From Mycolicibacterium frederiksbergense (GTDB lineage: Bacteria; Actinomycetota; Actinomycetes; Mycobacteriales; Mycobacteriaceae): a stretch of 64,000 bases of DNA. Of the stretch, positions 46,199 to 54,385 are shown piece after piece (the first letter of the stretch is position 1; the number at the start of each line of letters is the position of its first letter). Position numbers and translations under genes: made by a program. The notes beneath the pieces were generated by a model. It did not search any database. It saw only the letters and a program-made list of their open reading frames with translations, and was not told the origin of the DNA. The stretch lies in contig NZ_CP038798.1 in assembly GCF_012223425.1 (NCBI RefSeq), positions 1-64,000 of the forward strand, read 5' to 3'.

Positions 46199-47397
46199 AC
46201 GGCTCCATCGAGGTGGCGGTGTGCCCGCTGTAGCGCGGCCTGGACGAGGTGCTCGGACGCACCGGTGTAATCGGGACCGGCAGGGCGGCCGGTCAGAGTT
46301 GCCATGGTGCGCTGCTCGCCGAGCAGGTCGCCCGCGGTGTCCAAATTCGCTGCGGCCCGCTCGGTGTCGATGCCCAGTCCGGCCAGTAGCTCGCCGGTGT
46401 GGGACGCGGCGACGACGGTGCGTCGGGTCAGGGTGCGCAAGGCCGACCATTCGGCGTGCCAGCCGCCGTCGGCGCGCTCGTCGACACTGGCTGCCGATGC
46501 GGAATGGAGGATGGCGGCCAGATGGGGCGCCGTGATCGCAGTGCGGCGGATGAGAACCGACAGCACCGGATTGTCCTTGTGCGGCATCGTGGACGATCCC
46601 CCGCCGTTCCCCTCGGCGAATTCGCCGATCTCGCGCCGACTGCCGGTCGCGGTGTCGGCTGCGATGTGTCCCCAGGCGTCACAGCAGGTGACAAGGGCGT
46701 CCCCGGTTCTGGTGACGATCGAGCGTGTGCTGTGCCACGGCGTCGCGGGCGTCAGTCCCAGCCTCCGGGCGAATGTCTCGCTTAGCGCTACCGCCCGATC
46801 GGGCGAGCCGGTGAGTTCTGTACTTGCGGCCAGTGTTCCGGCCGCGCCGCCGACCTGCACCGGTAGGACGGGCACGGCGGCGAGGACGTCGGCAGCGTCG
46901 AGGACCCCGGTCAGCCAGCTGGCGGTTTTGGCTCCCACTGTGCTCGGCAGGGCGGGCTGGGTGAGGGTGCGGGCCAACATCGGGGTGAGCCGGTACCGGG
47001 CGGTGAGCTCGGTCAGCACCCCGATCTGCCGGTCGAGTTCAGTGCGGATGTGCGCGAGTGCGTCGCGCAGGCAGAGGATCAGTGCAGTGTCCAGCACGTC
47101 CTGGCTCGTCAGGCCCCGGTGCAACCACTGCGCGACAGGATCGCCGGTGCGCGTCCGCAACAGCTTCACCAGGCCGGTGACCGGGTTTCCGCTGTCCTCG
47201 GCGCCTGCGGCCAGCGGTTCCACGTCGGCGCTACCGATGAACCCCGACAAGTCGGTCTCTGCTTCCATTGGGGCTACCTGCGCTTCGACGAGCGCAGCCA
47301 GCCACGTGGTTTCCACCGAAACCATCGCTCGCAGGAATGCTGCCCCGGAGAAGAGGTCTCCGGCGCGGTGATCACCCGGCCAGAAGGGGTCGGTCAA
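46195..47397 (-). CDS. pcaB: 3-carboxy-cis,cis-muconate cycloisomerase
   Basis: 400 residues, fumarase/argininosuccinate lyase fold. Cyclises 3-carboxy-cis,cis-muconate to 4-carboxymuconolactone in protocatechuate degradation. Seen: MTDPFWPGDHRAGDLFSGAAFLRAMVSVETTWLAALVEAQ, NPVTGLVKLLRTR, the substrate loop HRGLTSQDVLDTALILCLRDAL, TLTQPALPSTVGAKTASWLTGV and the superfamily signature GGGSSTMPHKDNPV. The length is shorter than the 440-450 residues of many PcaB proteins, with the C-terminal part reduced. Start overlaps the pcaG stop by 4 bases. Confidence 0.9.
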   Translation of the reverse strand: MTDPFWPGDHRAGDLFSGAAFLRAMVSVETTWLAALVEAQVAPMEAETDLSGFIGSADVEPLAAGAEDSGNPVTGLVKLLRTRTGDPVAQWLHRGLTSQDVLDTALILCLRDALAHIRTELDRQIGVLTELTARYRLTPMLARTLTQPALPSTVGAKTASWLTGVLDAADVLAAVPVLPVQVGGAAGTLAASTELTGSPDRAVALSETFARRLGLTPATPWHSTRSIVTRTGDALVTCCDAWGHIAADTATGSRREIGEFAEGNGGGSSTMPHKDNPVLSVLIRRTAITAPHLAAILHSASAASVDERADGGWHAEWSALRTLTRRTVVAASHTGELLAGLGIDTERAAANLDTAGDLLGEQRTMATLTGRPAGPDYTGASEHLVQAALQRAHRHLDGAV

Positions 47398-47963
47398 CGC
47401 CCTGGTCCGGAGTACTGCAAGAACACTGTCTCCTCGGCTTCGTGGTCGCCCTGCAGCCTGATGTCGAAACGAAAGCCGTGCTCATCAGGGATCGCGATCA
47501 GCGTTTGGCGGCGGGCTGCAGGCAGTGCGGCCAGTAACTTGTCCCTGCCGAGCTGGCAGCCGGGTAGGTATGCGCGGGTGAACAGCCGGTTCAGCAGGCC
47601 GCGCGCGAATACCGTCACAGCGAAGAACGGTACCGAACCCGGTCCGATGGCACCGGGCGTCACCGTGGTGAAACTGTAGTGCCCACCGGGGTCTGTGCTG
47701 GCCCGCCCCCACCCGGTGAAGGTCCAGCCGTCGCGGCCGAGCGATCCCGGCGCCTTCTGCAGGACGCCCTCGGCGTCCGCCTGCGAGATCTCCAGCAGTG
47801 CGTCGGGTACCGGCGCGCCCTCGCCGTCGGTGACCCGCCCGTGTAACTGGATCGCACCTGGGTACCCGGGTGGCACGAGTTCGTGGGCTTCCCCGACCTG
47901 GAGCGCGAAGCCGAAGAATGGGCCGACGGTCTGACCCGGGGTCGCGGTCAACACGGTGCTCAT
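47394..47963 (-). CDS. pcaG: Protocatechuate 3,4-dioxygenase, alpha subunit
   Basis: 189 residues. Non-catalytic partner of PcaH in the intradiol dioxygenase. TPGQTVGPFFGFALQVGEAHELVPPGYPGAIQLHGRVTDGEGAPVPDALLEISQADAEG is the typical start of the intradiol fold, followed by GWGRASTDPGGHYSFTTVTPG and VTVFARGLLNRLFTRAYLPG. The Tyr and His iron ligands of the beta subunit are absent, as expected. ATG at 47963 overlaps the pcaH stop. Confidence 0.93.
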   Translation of the reverse strand: MSTVLTATPGQTVGPFFGFALQVGEAHELVPPGYPGAIQLHGRVTDGEGAPVPDALLEISQADAEGVLQKAPGSLGRDGWTFTGWGRASTDPGGHYSFTTVTPGAIGPGSVPFFAVTVFARGLLNRLFTRAYLPGCQLGRDKLLAALPAARRQTLIAIPDEHGFRFDIRLQGDHEAEETVFLQYSGPGR

Positions 47964-48739
47964 CGAGTCTCCATCGGAGTGCTGGTGCTACCGGTCAGGA
48001 CTATGTCCCACCGGTAGCCTGTGGACCACTCGTGGGAGGTGACGCCGTGGTCGTAGGCGGCCACGAGGCGGTCACGCGCCTTCTGGTCGGTGATCGACTG
48101 ATAAATGGGGTCCAGCCCGAACAACGGGTCGCCCAGGAAGTACATCTGGGTGACCATCCGCTGGGTGAATTCGTTGCCGAACAACGAGAAATGGATGTGC
48201 GCGGGCCGCCACGCATTGTGGTGGTTGCGCCACGGGTAGGGGCCGGGCTTGATGGTGGTGAAGCGGTAGACGCCGTCGTTGTCGGTCAGACACCGGCCGA
48301 CGCCGGCGAAGTTCGGATCGATAGGGGCTGGATGCTGGTCGCGCTTGTGGACGTAGCGCCCGGCGGCGTTGGCCTGCCAGATCTCGACGAGTTGACGGCG
48401 CACCGCGCGGCCTTCTCCGTCCACGATCCGTCCCATCACCACGATCCGTTCGCCGATCGGCGGGGCGTCCCGCTGGATAGTCAGATCTGATTCCAGCGAG
48501 TGCACATCGCGATCACCGAAGCAGGGCGCCCATAGTTCGACCCCCTCCGGGTCGGCACGGTAGAGCTCTTGGGTGGGGTGGCGGAGAATGCTGCTGCGAT
48601 AGGGCGGGTAGTCCAACCGGGGTTGGGTTTCCTCGACCCCGGCACGCTGGTAGCTCTCGGAGATCTCCGAGATCTCGGCGCTGATCTCGGCCTGACTGGC
48701 AGATGCGCTGTCCGGGTTCGTGTCGACAGGTGCTGTCAT
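47960..48739 (-). CDS. pcaH: Protocatechuate 3,4-dioxygenase, beta subunit
   Basis: 259 residues from the ATG at 48739. Fe(III) enzyme cleaving protocatechuate between its hydroxyls. Family blocks: PRLDYPPYRSSILRHPTQELYRADPEGVELWAPCFGDRDVHSLESDLT, GERIVVMGRIVDGEGRAVRRQLVEIWQANAAGRY (first Tyr ligand), HPAPIDPNFAGVGRCLTDNDGVYRFTTIKPGPYPW (second Tyr ligand) and WRPAHIHFSLFG (the two His ligands). First gene of the pcaHGBD unit, divergent from an IclR regulator with 74 bases between start codons. Confidence 0.95.
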   Translation of the reverse strand: MTAPVDTNPDSASASQAEISAEISEISESYQRAGVEETQPRLDYPPYRSSILRHPTQELYRADPEGVELWAPCFGDRDVHSLESDLTIQRDAPPIGERIVVMGRIVDGEGRAVRRQLVEIWQANAAGRYVHKRDQHPAPIDPNFAGVGRCLTDNDGVYRFTTIKPGPYPWRNHHNAWRPAHIHFSLFGNEFTQRMVTQMYFLGDPLFGLDPIYQSITDQKARDRLVAAYDHGVTSHEWSTGYRWDIVLTGSTSTPMETR

Positions 48740-48813
48740 GGTTGGCACGGTAGCCGCCCGCGGCCGTTCGATTGAAGGATAGAATTTCACTCAGCGGAAA
48801 AGGTGGGACATTT

Positions 48814-49563
48814 GTGGCGGGCAACGTCTCGACTCCGGGCGCTACCGTGGCTTCCAGATTGCTGGCGATTCTGGCTGCTTTCGACGAGCGGCACCGGGTG
48901 CTGACCCTGACCGATCTGGCCCGGCGGACAGATGTTCCGGTGCCCACGGCGCACCGTCTGGTCGGCGAGCTCGTCGCCGGAAAGGCGCTGCAGCGGCTCG
49001 ACGACGGTCGCTACGCCATCGGACCGCTGCTGTGGGAGGTCGGTCTGCTCGCCCCGGTATCGGGTCCGCTGCGGCAGCTCGCAGAGCCCTACCTGCACGA
49101 TGTCTATGCCGCCACCAAGGCGACGGTGCATCTCGCCGTACGCGATGGCGACGAGGTGCTCTTCCTGCACCGGATGCGGGGCCTGGCCTCGTTGCCGATC
49201 GTGAGCTCAGTGGGGAGCCGCCTGCCGATGCACGCGACCGGTGTCGGAAAAGTACTCCTGGCCTACGCGCCCGTAGACGTCCAGGCACGCGTGCTCGCCG
49301 ATCTGACCCGGATCACCCCGCACACCGTCACCCAGCCGCAGGTGCTGTGGTCTCAGCTCGAACGCGTCCGCCGGGACGGCGTGGCGACCACGAGCGAGGA
49401 AATGTCGTTGGGGGCGTGCTCGTTGGCCGTACCGGTGAGGCGCTCGTCCGACGGTCAAGTGGTGGCGGCGATCGGCATGGTGCTGCCCTCTCTCAGGCGT
49501 GACCGCCAGCGTCTGCAGGGGGCACTGCAGGTGGCCGCCGGAGGCATTGGTCGCAGGCTCTGA
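48814..49563 (+). CDS. pcaR: IclR-family regulator of the pca genes
   Basis: 249 residues from the GTG at 48814 (GGAAAAGGTGGG upstream); a TTG at 48772 is open but less likely. Winged HTH: VASRLLAILAAFDERHRVLTLTDLARRTDVPVPTAHRLVGELVAGKALQRL. The effector domain contains GPLRQLAEPYLHDVYAATKATVHLAVRDGDEVLFLHRM, then LPMHATGVGKVLLAYAP and EMSLGACSLAVPVR. Its divergence from pcaH indicates PcaR/PcaU-type control by protocatechuate or 3-oxoadipate; the ligand is inferred. Confidence 0.88.
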   Translation: MAGNVSTPGATVASRLLAILAAFDERHRVLTLTDLARRTDVPVPTAHRLVGELVAGKALQRLDDGRYAIGPLLWEVGLLAPVSGPLRQLAEPYLHDVYAATKATVHLAVRDGDEVLFLHRMRGLASLPIVSSVGSRLPMHATGVGKVLLAYAPVDVQARVLADLTRITPHTVTQPQVLWSQLERVRRDGVATTSEEMSLGACSLAVPVRRSSDGQVVAAIGMVLPSLRRDRQRLQGALQVAAGGIGRRL

Positions 49564-49624
49564 CCGGCCGCGTTGCGGGGGCCGTTCGGACTAGTATCTC
49601 TGTTGTGCAGAAAAGGTGGTCGAC

Positions 49625-50413
49625 ATGAGCGACGCATCCGGTCCTGCCGCAGATCCTCCGGTGCCGCAGTATCCGATCGAATCGGTGGACAAGGCGCTCA
49701 GACTCGTCCTGTTGCTGACCGATCGGCCGGAGATCCGGCTGAGCGAGGCTGCGCGGTACCTCGGTGTCGCGTCCTCGACAGCACATCGGCTTCTGGCAAT
49801 GCTGCAGTATCGCGGATTCGTGCGTCAGGACTCGTCGTCGAAGATCTTCCGGGCAGGTCCCGCTCTGATGGGCTTGGCGTTCGCCGTGTTCGGACGCATC
49901 GATGTCGAGGACGCCGCCAAGCCGGTGTTGCGCCGCCTCAGTGAGCAGCTCAACGAGGCGGTTCACGTGGGGATGCTCGACGGTGCGAATGTGCGGTTCA
50001 TCGCTGCCGTCGAAGGTCCTACGGCCGTTCGGGTGGCGTCCCGACTCGGGCGAACGATGCCCGCGCACTGCACCTCGACAGGGAAAGTGCTGCTCGCCGA
50101 GCTATCCGAGGCTGAACTCGACAACGTCTATCCGCGTGAGAATCTGGACCGAATCACTGAGCACTCGATACGACGTCGCACTGAACTGGACCTCGAGCTC
50201 GCCCGTGTCCGCGAGCGGGGATACGCCGTCAACAGGGAGGAAAGCGAGGAGGGAGTGACGTTGTTGGCGGTCCCGATCTCCACTCCAGCGCCCGGTCTGC
50301 GACTGGCCTTGAATGCCGCCGCGCCCGTGCACCGGTTGACGGCGTCGATGTATCCGGAGGTGGTATCCACATTGGCCGATGCTGCGGCAGAGATCGGCCG
50401 ACGGCTCGTCTGA
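49625..50413 (+). CDS. phtR: IclR-family regulator, probably of the phthalate operon
   Basis: 262 residues from the ATG at 49625 (AAAGGTGG upstream; an in-frame GTG at 49616 is possible). HTH: PIESVDKALRLVLLLTDRPEIRLSEAARYLGVASSTAHRLLAMLQYRGFVRQD. Effector domain: VLRRLSEQLNEAVHVGMLDGANVRFIAAVEGPTAVRVASRLGRTMPAHCTSTGKVLLAEL and GVTLLAVPI. It lies 61 bases after the first IclR gene on the same strand and converges with the pht operon. IclR regulators control the known actinobacterial phthalate operons, so phtR is inferred from context. Confidence 0.8.
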   Translation: MSDASGPAADPPVPQYPIESVDKALRLVLLLTDRPEIRLSEAARYLGVASSTAHRLLAMLQYRGFVRQDSSSKIFRAGPALMGLAFAVFGRIDVEDAAKPVLRRLSEQLNEAVHVGMLDGANVRFIAAVEGPTAVRVASRLGRTMPAHCTSTGKVLLAELSEAELDNVYPRENLDRITEHSIRRRTELDLELARVRERGYAVNREESEEGVTLLAVPISTPAPGLRLALNAAAPVHRLTASMYPEVVSTLADAAAEIGRRLV

Positions 50414-50433
50414 GTGGACGCTGGGAGTCCGAA

Positions 50434-51168
50434 CTACGAGCCCAGCTGCGCCATCTCGAACTTCCAGGCGGCGTCGGTGTTGAATTTCGCTCCGAGGTCG
50501 GGCAGATCATCCCAGTCCGCGTCGTCGATGTCGCGAGGGGTGCCACCCGCGGCCACTATCCGCATCGACATGCGAGCGAGCTGGTCGACGCTGATCGCCT
50601 GCAAGACTGCCTGCTGAACCGTCTCTGCGGCACTGACGATTCCGTGACCGCGGCAGATGGCCACGGGGTGATCGCCCATCGCGGCCACCATCTCCCTGGC
50701 GAGACGGGCATCGCGGATCAAGACCGCCCGTTCATACACCGGCACCCCCGCTCGCGCCATCCAGGCCCCCGGGATGTCGAATGCGCCGTAGATCGGCCGA
50801 ATGGTGATGCCGGCGAGGCTCGCCGCGACGACCTCGGGTGGGTGCAGATGTGCCACGGCCTGGTTTTGCGGCTTGGCCCGCAGGCATTCGGAATGGATGG
50901 GCAGCTCGTTGGGCACCCGGTAGCCGTCGAGTTCTCCTGCTGCGCCGGCTGATCCGTCGAAGTGGACGAGCCGGATGTCCGAGCTCTCGGTGAAGGCGAC
51001 CCCGCGGTCACCGTCGCTGCGGCACCGCACCAGCATGAGATCGTCGCCGATGCGCAGGCTGACATGGCCGAGAATTCCGTCGACCAGCCCACGTGCGGCA
51101 GCCACCCGACAGGCATCGGCCACCAATTGGCGTTCTTCGTGCAGGTGGCCTGCGAATGGCACGGTCAC
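50434..51168 (-). CDS. phtC: Class II aldolase-like decarboxylase, probable 3,4-dihydroxyphthalate 2-decarboxylase
   Basis: 244 residues; GTG at 51168 overlaps the reductase stop. Class II aldolase/adducin fold: LVADACRVAAARGLVDGILGHVSLRIGDDLMLVR, the first metal-His pair in AVAHLHPPEVVAASLAG and a third in AICRGHGIVSAAETVQQAV. In actinobacterial phthalate operons a protein of this family removes the 2-carboxyl from 3,4-dihydroxyphthalate to give protocatechuate. The assignment comes from position after the dioxygenase and dehydrogenase genes. Last gene of the operon. Confidence 0.8.
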   Translation of the reverse strand: MTVPFAGHLHEERQLVADACRVAAARGLVDGILGHVSLRIGDDLMLVRCRSDGDRGVAFTESSDIRLVHFDGSAGAAGELDGYRVPNELPIHSECLRAKPQNQAVAHLHPPEVVAASLAGITIRPIYGAFDIPGAWMARAGVPVYERAVLIRDARLAREMVAAMGDHPVAICRGHGIVSAAETVQQAVLQAISVDQLARMSMRIVAAGGTPRDIDDADWDDLPDLGAKFNTDAAWKFEMAQLGS

Positions 51169-52412
51169 GCTCCTTTGGCGGCGGGGGACGGCCGCTGTGC
51201 GAGTTCCAGCAGGGATTCTCTGACCAACGAGTAGGCGGTGCCGGCCGAGAGGGCCTTGCGGCCGGCGATCAACGCGCGGGGCCAGTTGACCACGACCAGC
51301 CCGGTGAGCGTATCGCCGTCGTGGTAGAGCGCCGCAAACCGATTGGAGTCCGTTTCCTCCCCGAGGATTTCGACATGTCGGCCCTCGGTGTGACCAGGGT
51401 TTCCGGCGACCCGGATCTTCCAGTCGTACTGGTCGCTCCAGACGTATTCGACAGGGGAGTAGTCCAGTTGATCGTCGGGATGGGTGATGTTGTGGGCAAC
51501 CAGCGCGGCCTGCTCGATGGCGCTGGTCCAGTGCTCGATTCGGGTCAGCCGGCCGGTTTCCGGGTTGCGCCAGCGCGCGACATCGCCGACCGCGAAGACC
51601 CCGGGTGCATCGACGGCTTGGCAGCGTTCGTCACACACCACACCGTTGTCGATCAGAAGACCCGACGACGCCAGCCAGTCGTCGTTGGGGATGGCGCCGA
51701 TCCCCACCAGGACATAATCGGCGTCCACGGTGCGACCGTCGGTCAGGCCGATGCGGAACTCTCCGCGATGCCCGGTGACCTCGGCGACGCCGGCCCCGAA
51801 GATCGTCTGCACGCCGTGGCGTTGGTGCAGCGCCGCGAAGCGTTGGCCGACCTCGGGTCCCAGAACTCGTTCCATCGGGGCCGGAAGGATATCGATCATG
51901 GTGACCGCCAGGCCCATGGACCGGGCGGTGGCCGCCGCCTCGGCACCGATGAACCCGCCTCCGATGACGGCCAGTCGCCCGCCGCGTTCGAGGTCGGCAC
52001 GCAGCCGCTGTGAGTCGCCCAGCGTGCGCAGCAGATGCAGGCCCTCGGGTTGCCCCCATGGCGAGGGCCGGGCCCGCGCCCCGGTGGCGATGACGAGCTG
52101 GTCGAATCCGACCCGGTCGCCGCCGTCGAGCTCGACTTCGTTGCGTGACAGGTTGAGGGTGCTGGCACGGCTGGACAAACGGAGGTCGAGGCCGAGCTCG
52201 TTGGCGGCCGCCCGGGACAACAGGGTGACGTCTTCGACGCCGGTGGTGCCGGCCAGCAGGGCCTTCGACAGTGGTGGTTTGTCGTAGGGCAGTTCCGCTT
52301 CCTCGTCGAGGATGACGATCGTGCCGTCGAAGGCGTTGCGGCGCAGCTCCTCGGCAACGCGAACACCCGCGACAGAGGCGCCGACGATCACCACGGTCGA
52401 CCTCGTCGTCAT
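51165..52412 (-). CDS. phtAd: Phthalate dioxygenase ferredoxin reductase
   Basis: 415 residues from the ATG at 52412, which overlaps the ferredoxin stop (ATGA). FAD- and NADH-binding Rossmann motifs: STVVIVGASVAGVRVAEELRR and GRLAVIGGGFIGAEAAATARSMGLAVTMID; also YDKPPLSKALLAG, LVIATGARARPSPW and GVFAVGDVARWRNPETGRLTRIEHWTSAIEQAALVAHNI. C-terminal reductase domain VEYVWSDQYDWKIRVAGNPG. It transfers electrons from NADH to PhtAc. The first dioxygenase operon lacks such a gene and may depend on this one. Confidence 0.92.
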   Translation of the reverse strand: MTTRSTVVIVGASVAGVRVAEELRRNAFDGTIVILDEEAELPYDKPPLSKALLAGTTGVEDVTLLSRAAANELGLDLRLSSRASTLNLSRNEVELDGGDRVGFDQLVIATGARARPSPWGQPEGLHLLRTLGDSQRLRADLERGGRLAVIGGGFIGAEAAATARSMGLAVTMIDILPAPMERVLGPEVGQRFAALHQRHGVQTIFGAGVAEVTGHRGEFRIGLTDGRTVDADYVLVGIGAIPNDDWLASSGLLIDNGVVCDERCQAVDAPGVFAVGDVARWRNPETGRLTRIEHWTSAIEQAALVAHNITHPDDQLDYSPVEYVWSDQYDWKIRVAGNPGHTEGRHVEILGEETDSNRFAALYHDGDTLTGLVVVNWPRALIAGRKALSAGTAYSLVRESLLELAQRPSPAAKGA

Positions 52413-52603
52413 TTGTCCAGCCACAGCGCCGACACCGGGCAGGACCGGGCGGCCTCCTCGACGCGTGTCAGGTCGGAGTCCGGCACATCTGTCTTGAGCA
52501 GAACCACGATACCGTCGTCGTCGATGTCGAAATAGTCCTCGGCGCCAGCCACGCAGTTCGCGTAGCCCTGGCATGCGCTCGGGTCGGATCGGACTGTCGC
52601 CAT
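52409..52603 (-). CDS. phtAc: [3Fe-4S] ferredoxin of phthalate dioxygenase
   Basis: 64 residues from the ATG at 52603 (AAGGAGG about 8 bases upstream). Three cluster cysteines: C11 and C17 in SACQGYANCVAG and C55 in RSCPVSAL. The fourth ligand position of 4Fe ferredoxins is not Cys, giving a [3Fe-4S] type as in actinobacterial phthalate and P450 systems. Short and acidic as expected. It carries electrons from PhtAd to the dioxygenase. Confidence 0.9.
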   Translation of the reverse strand: MATVRSDPSACQGYANCVAGAEDYFDIDDDGIVVLLKTDVPDSDLTRVEEAARSCPVSALWLDK

Positions 52604-52650
52604 GGCTGTTCCTCCTTGCAGTATCGCGGGATATGAGATGTGTGTGCGAG

Positions 52651-53460
52651 TCAGTTGCGTGGTTGCGGTTTCGGCGCGCCCATCCCCGACCCGCCGTCAG
52701 GGTGGGTGCTGGTTGCGGTGATGCCCCGGGATCGATCCGAGGCCAGGAAGACGAAGCTCCAGGCGTGGTCCTCACCGGACAACGCAACCTGCAGCGGGGT
52801 GCGCGCGGCCAGGTCCTGTGCACGGTTCGGGGTGTCGTTGAGCCGAATGGTGTCCAGGCCGAGGCTGTCGAGCCCGCGTAGATCGGTGTTGAGGGTGCCG
52901 CCCGGGGCCACGCCGTTCACTCTGATGTGGGGCGCCAGTTCGTGGGCGAGCGTGGTCACGAGGCCACGGACCGCGAATTTGGAGGCGACGTACAACACCC
53001 CACCGCGTCCGGCGTAGTACGAGGAAGCCGACTCGGTCAGCACGATCGAGGATCCATTGCCCGTTCGTAGCGCCGGCAGCGCGGCCTTGACCGAGTGCAG
53101 GTGGCTCAGCACGTTCGTCCGGAACATCTCGTCGAACGCCTGGTCGAGGTGGTCGGCGTCGATATCGCCGATGCCCCGGTAGAAGTCGAAGACGCCGACA
53201 CAGTTGACCAGCGTGTCCAGGCCACCGAACGCCGCCACGGCCGATGCGACGGCACGGTCGTTGGCGTCGCGGGTCGAGGCGTCGCCCTCGGTGACGGGAA
53301 CCTCGGGCAGTGCCGCACGCAACGCTTCGCACTTGTCGTGGTCGCGTTCGAGCACCGCCACCTGGGCGCCCTCGGAGCGGAACGCGTCGACCACCGCTCG
53401 GCCGATACCCGAGCCTGCGCCCACGACGAGGGCCCGCTTGCCGTCGAGCCACCCCGTCAT
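52651..53460 (-). CDS. phtB: Phthalate dihydrodiol dehydrogenase (SDR family)
   Basis: 269 residues from the ATG at 53460 (MTGWLDGKRALVVGAGSGIGRAVVDAF), which overlaps the upstream stop. NAD motif GAGSGIGRA, NVLSHLHSVKAALPALRTGNGSSIVLTESASSYYAGRGGVLYVASKFAV (catalytic Ser, Tyr-x3-Lys), VNGVAPGGTLNTDLRGL and SRGITATSTHPDGGSGM. It resembles the cis-dihydrodiol dehydrogenases BphB/NidB-like and would oxidise 3,4-dihydro-3,4-dihydroxyphthalate to the catechol. The role in phthalate breakdown follows from the operon. Confidence 0.87.
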   Translation of the reverse strand: MTGWLDGKRALVVGAGSGIGRAVVDAFRSEGAQVAVLERDHDKCEALRAALPEVPVTEGDASTRDANDRAVASAVAAFGGLDTLVNCVGVFDFYRGIGDIDADHLDQAFDEMFRTNVLSHLHSVKAALPALRTGNGSSIVLTESASSYYAGRGGVLYVASKFAVRGLVTTLAHELAPHIRVNGVAPGGTLNTDLRGLDSLGLDTIRLNDTPNRAQDLAARTPLQVALSGEDHAWSFVFLASDRSRGITATSTHPDGGSGMGAPKPQPRN

Positions 53461-53765
53461 CGATGCGCCTCCGGACCCGGCAGCAGGGGTGCGTTGATGT
53501 TGCCCACCATGGCTTCCAGTGTCTGGGGGTTCTGCCACGTGAGTGCTTCCACCTCGAGCGCGTCGAGGCTGATCCACTGTCCCGTCTTCGGTGAGCAGAT
53601 CAGTAGTCGCGAACCGTTGCGGGTGTCGACGCGGCGCACTTCGACGTCTGAGAACTCGTTGGCGATCCGCAGGGGCTCGCCCACCGTGCGGCTCACCAGC
53701 TCGGCGAACCCACCCGCCCGGGCCGCCACGGTGACACCCTCGGTGTGCGCGTCCGTCGGTATCAC
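53457..53765 (-). CDS. Small conserved-position protein in the phthalate operon (102 residues)
   Basis: GTG at 53765 overlaps the beta-subunit stop (GTGA), and its TGA at 53457 overlaps the phtB ATG, so it is translationally coupled on both sides. Sequence: IPTDAHTEGVTVAARAGGFAELVSRTVGEPLRIANEFSDVEVRRVDTRNGSRLLICSPKTGQWISLDALEVEALTWQNPQTL. It shows a beta-rich middle and a single Cys, no membrane segment or metal motif. Longer frames covering this region are shadows. Small proteins at this position are sometimes labelled dihydrodiol dehydrogenase, but it is far too short for a Rossmann enzyme. Function unknown. Confidence 0.75.
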   Translation of the reverse strand: MIPTDAHTEGVTVAARAGGFAELVSRTVGEPLRIANEFSDVEVRRVDTRNGSRLLICSPKTGQWISLDALEVEALTWQNPQTLEAMVGNINAPLLPGPEAHR

Positions 53766-54385
53766 AGGAACACCGCCAGGTTCTGCATTCGCAAGACGGA
53801 TTCGTCGATGGAGATCGTGCGACGCGCCAGTTTCCACCCGCCGTCGTTGCGCAGCAGGTCTTCGCGTCCACAGGACACCAGCGCAGACTCGTTGACGTCG
53901 CCGCGACTGCGGAAGAGGAGTTCGGCCGACTCCACAACGAGGTGGTCGGCGTCGTCGGTGGCGAAGGTACGGACGTTGGTCACGTAGTGCCGCAACCGTG
54001 ACGGCGGATCCTCGGTCCATGCATGTTCGGTGCGAAACCGGGCGACCCGGCGGCTCAGCGAGTCTTTGTTCTCGTCGAAGTGAGCCATTCCTGGTGAGGT
54101 GTCGAAGCCAGCGCCAAGGGCGGTCGTGACCTTGACCGGCATGATGTAGTGGATGTCCTCGGTCAAGGTGTCCAGCCACTGCTCGTAGTGCTGGGCATCG
54201 AGCAGATAGGCCTCGTCGACCAGGAACTGATGCGCCGCGAGGTGACGTTCGTCGTTGAACGGCAGGGGCTTTCCCGCCCGCTGCTGCCGAGGCGCGTTCT
54301 CGCCCAGGATCGCTTGTTCCGAATAGGTCGAACCGTGTCCGGCCCGGCTGTACCCGTTGGGGGAGGGTGTGTCGATCGCGGTCAT
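53762..54385 (-). CDS. phtAb: Phthalate dioxygenase, beta subunit
   Basis: 207 residues from the ATG at 54385, overlapping the alpha stop (ATGA). The beta-subunit signature is HLAAHQFLVDEAYLLDAQHYEQWLDTLTEDIHYIMPVKV, then DENKDSLSRRVARFRTEHAWTEDPPSRLRHYVTNV, ESAELLFRSRGDVNESALVSCGREDLLRNDGGWKLARRTISIDESVLRMQNLAVFL. Structural partner of PhtAa. Confidence 0.92.
   Translation of the reverse strand: MTAIDTPSPNGYSRAGHGSTYSEQAILGENAPRQQRAGKPLPFNDERHLAAHQFLVDEAYLLDAQHYEQWLDTLTEDIHYIMPVKVTTALGAGFDTSPGMAHFDENKDSLSRRVARFRTEHAWTEDPPSRLRHYVTNVRTFATDDADHLVVESAELLFRSRGDVNESALVSCGREDLLRNDGGWKLARRTISIDESVLRMQNLAVFL

Noticed and set aside
46199..46450. N-terminal extension of PcaD
   Set aside because: It overlaps pcaB out of frame and is Arg/Pro-rich shadow sequence; the ATG at 46198 overlaps the pcaB stop.
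52651..53937. 428-residue form of the phthalate dihydrodiol dehydrogenase
   Set aside because: The first 159 residues are an out-of-frame reading of the beta subunit and the small protein; the Rossmann start begins at the ATG at 53460.
53457..54179. 240-residue form of the small pht protein
   Set aside because: The upstream part is a shadow of phtAb; the overlapping GTGA at 53765 is the coupled start.
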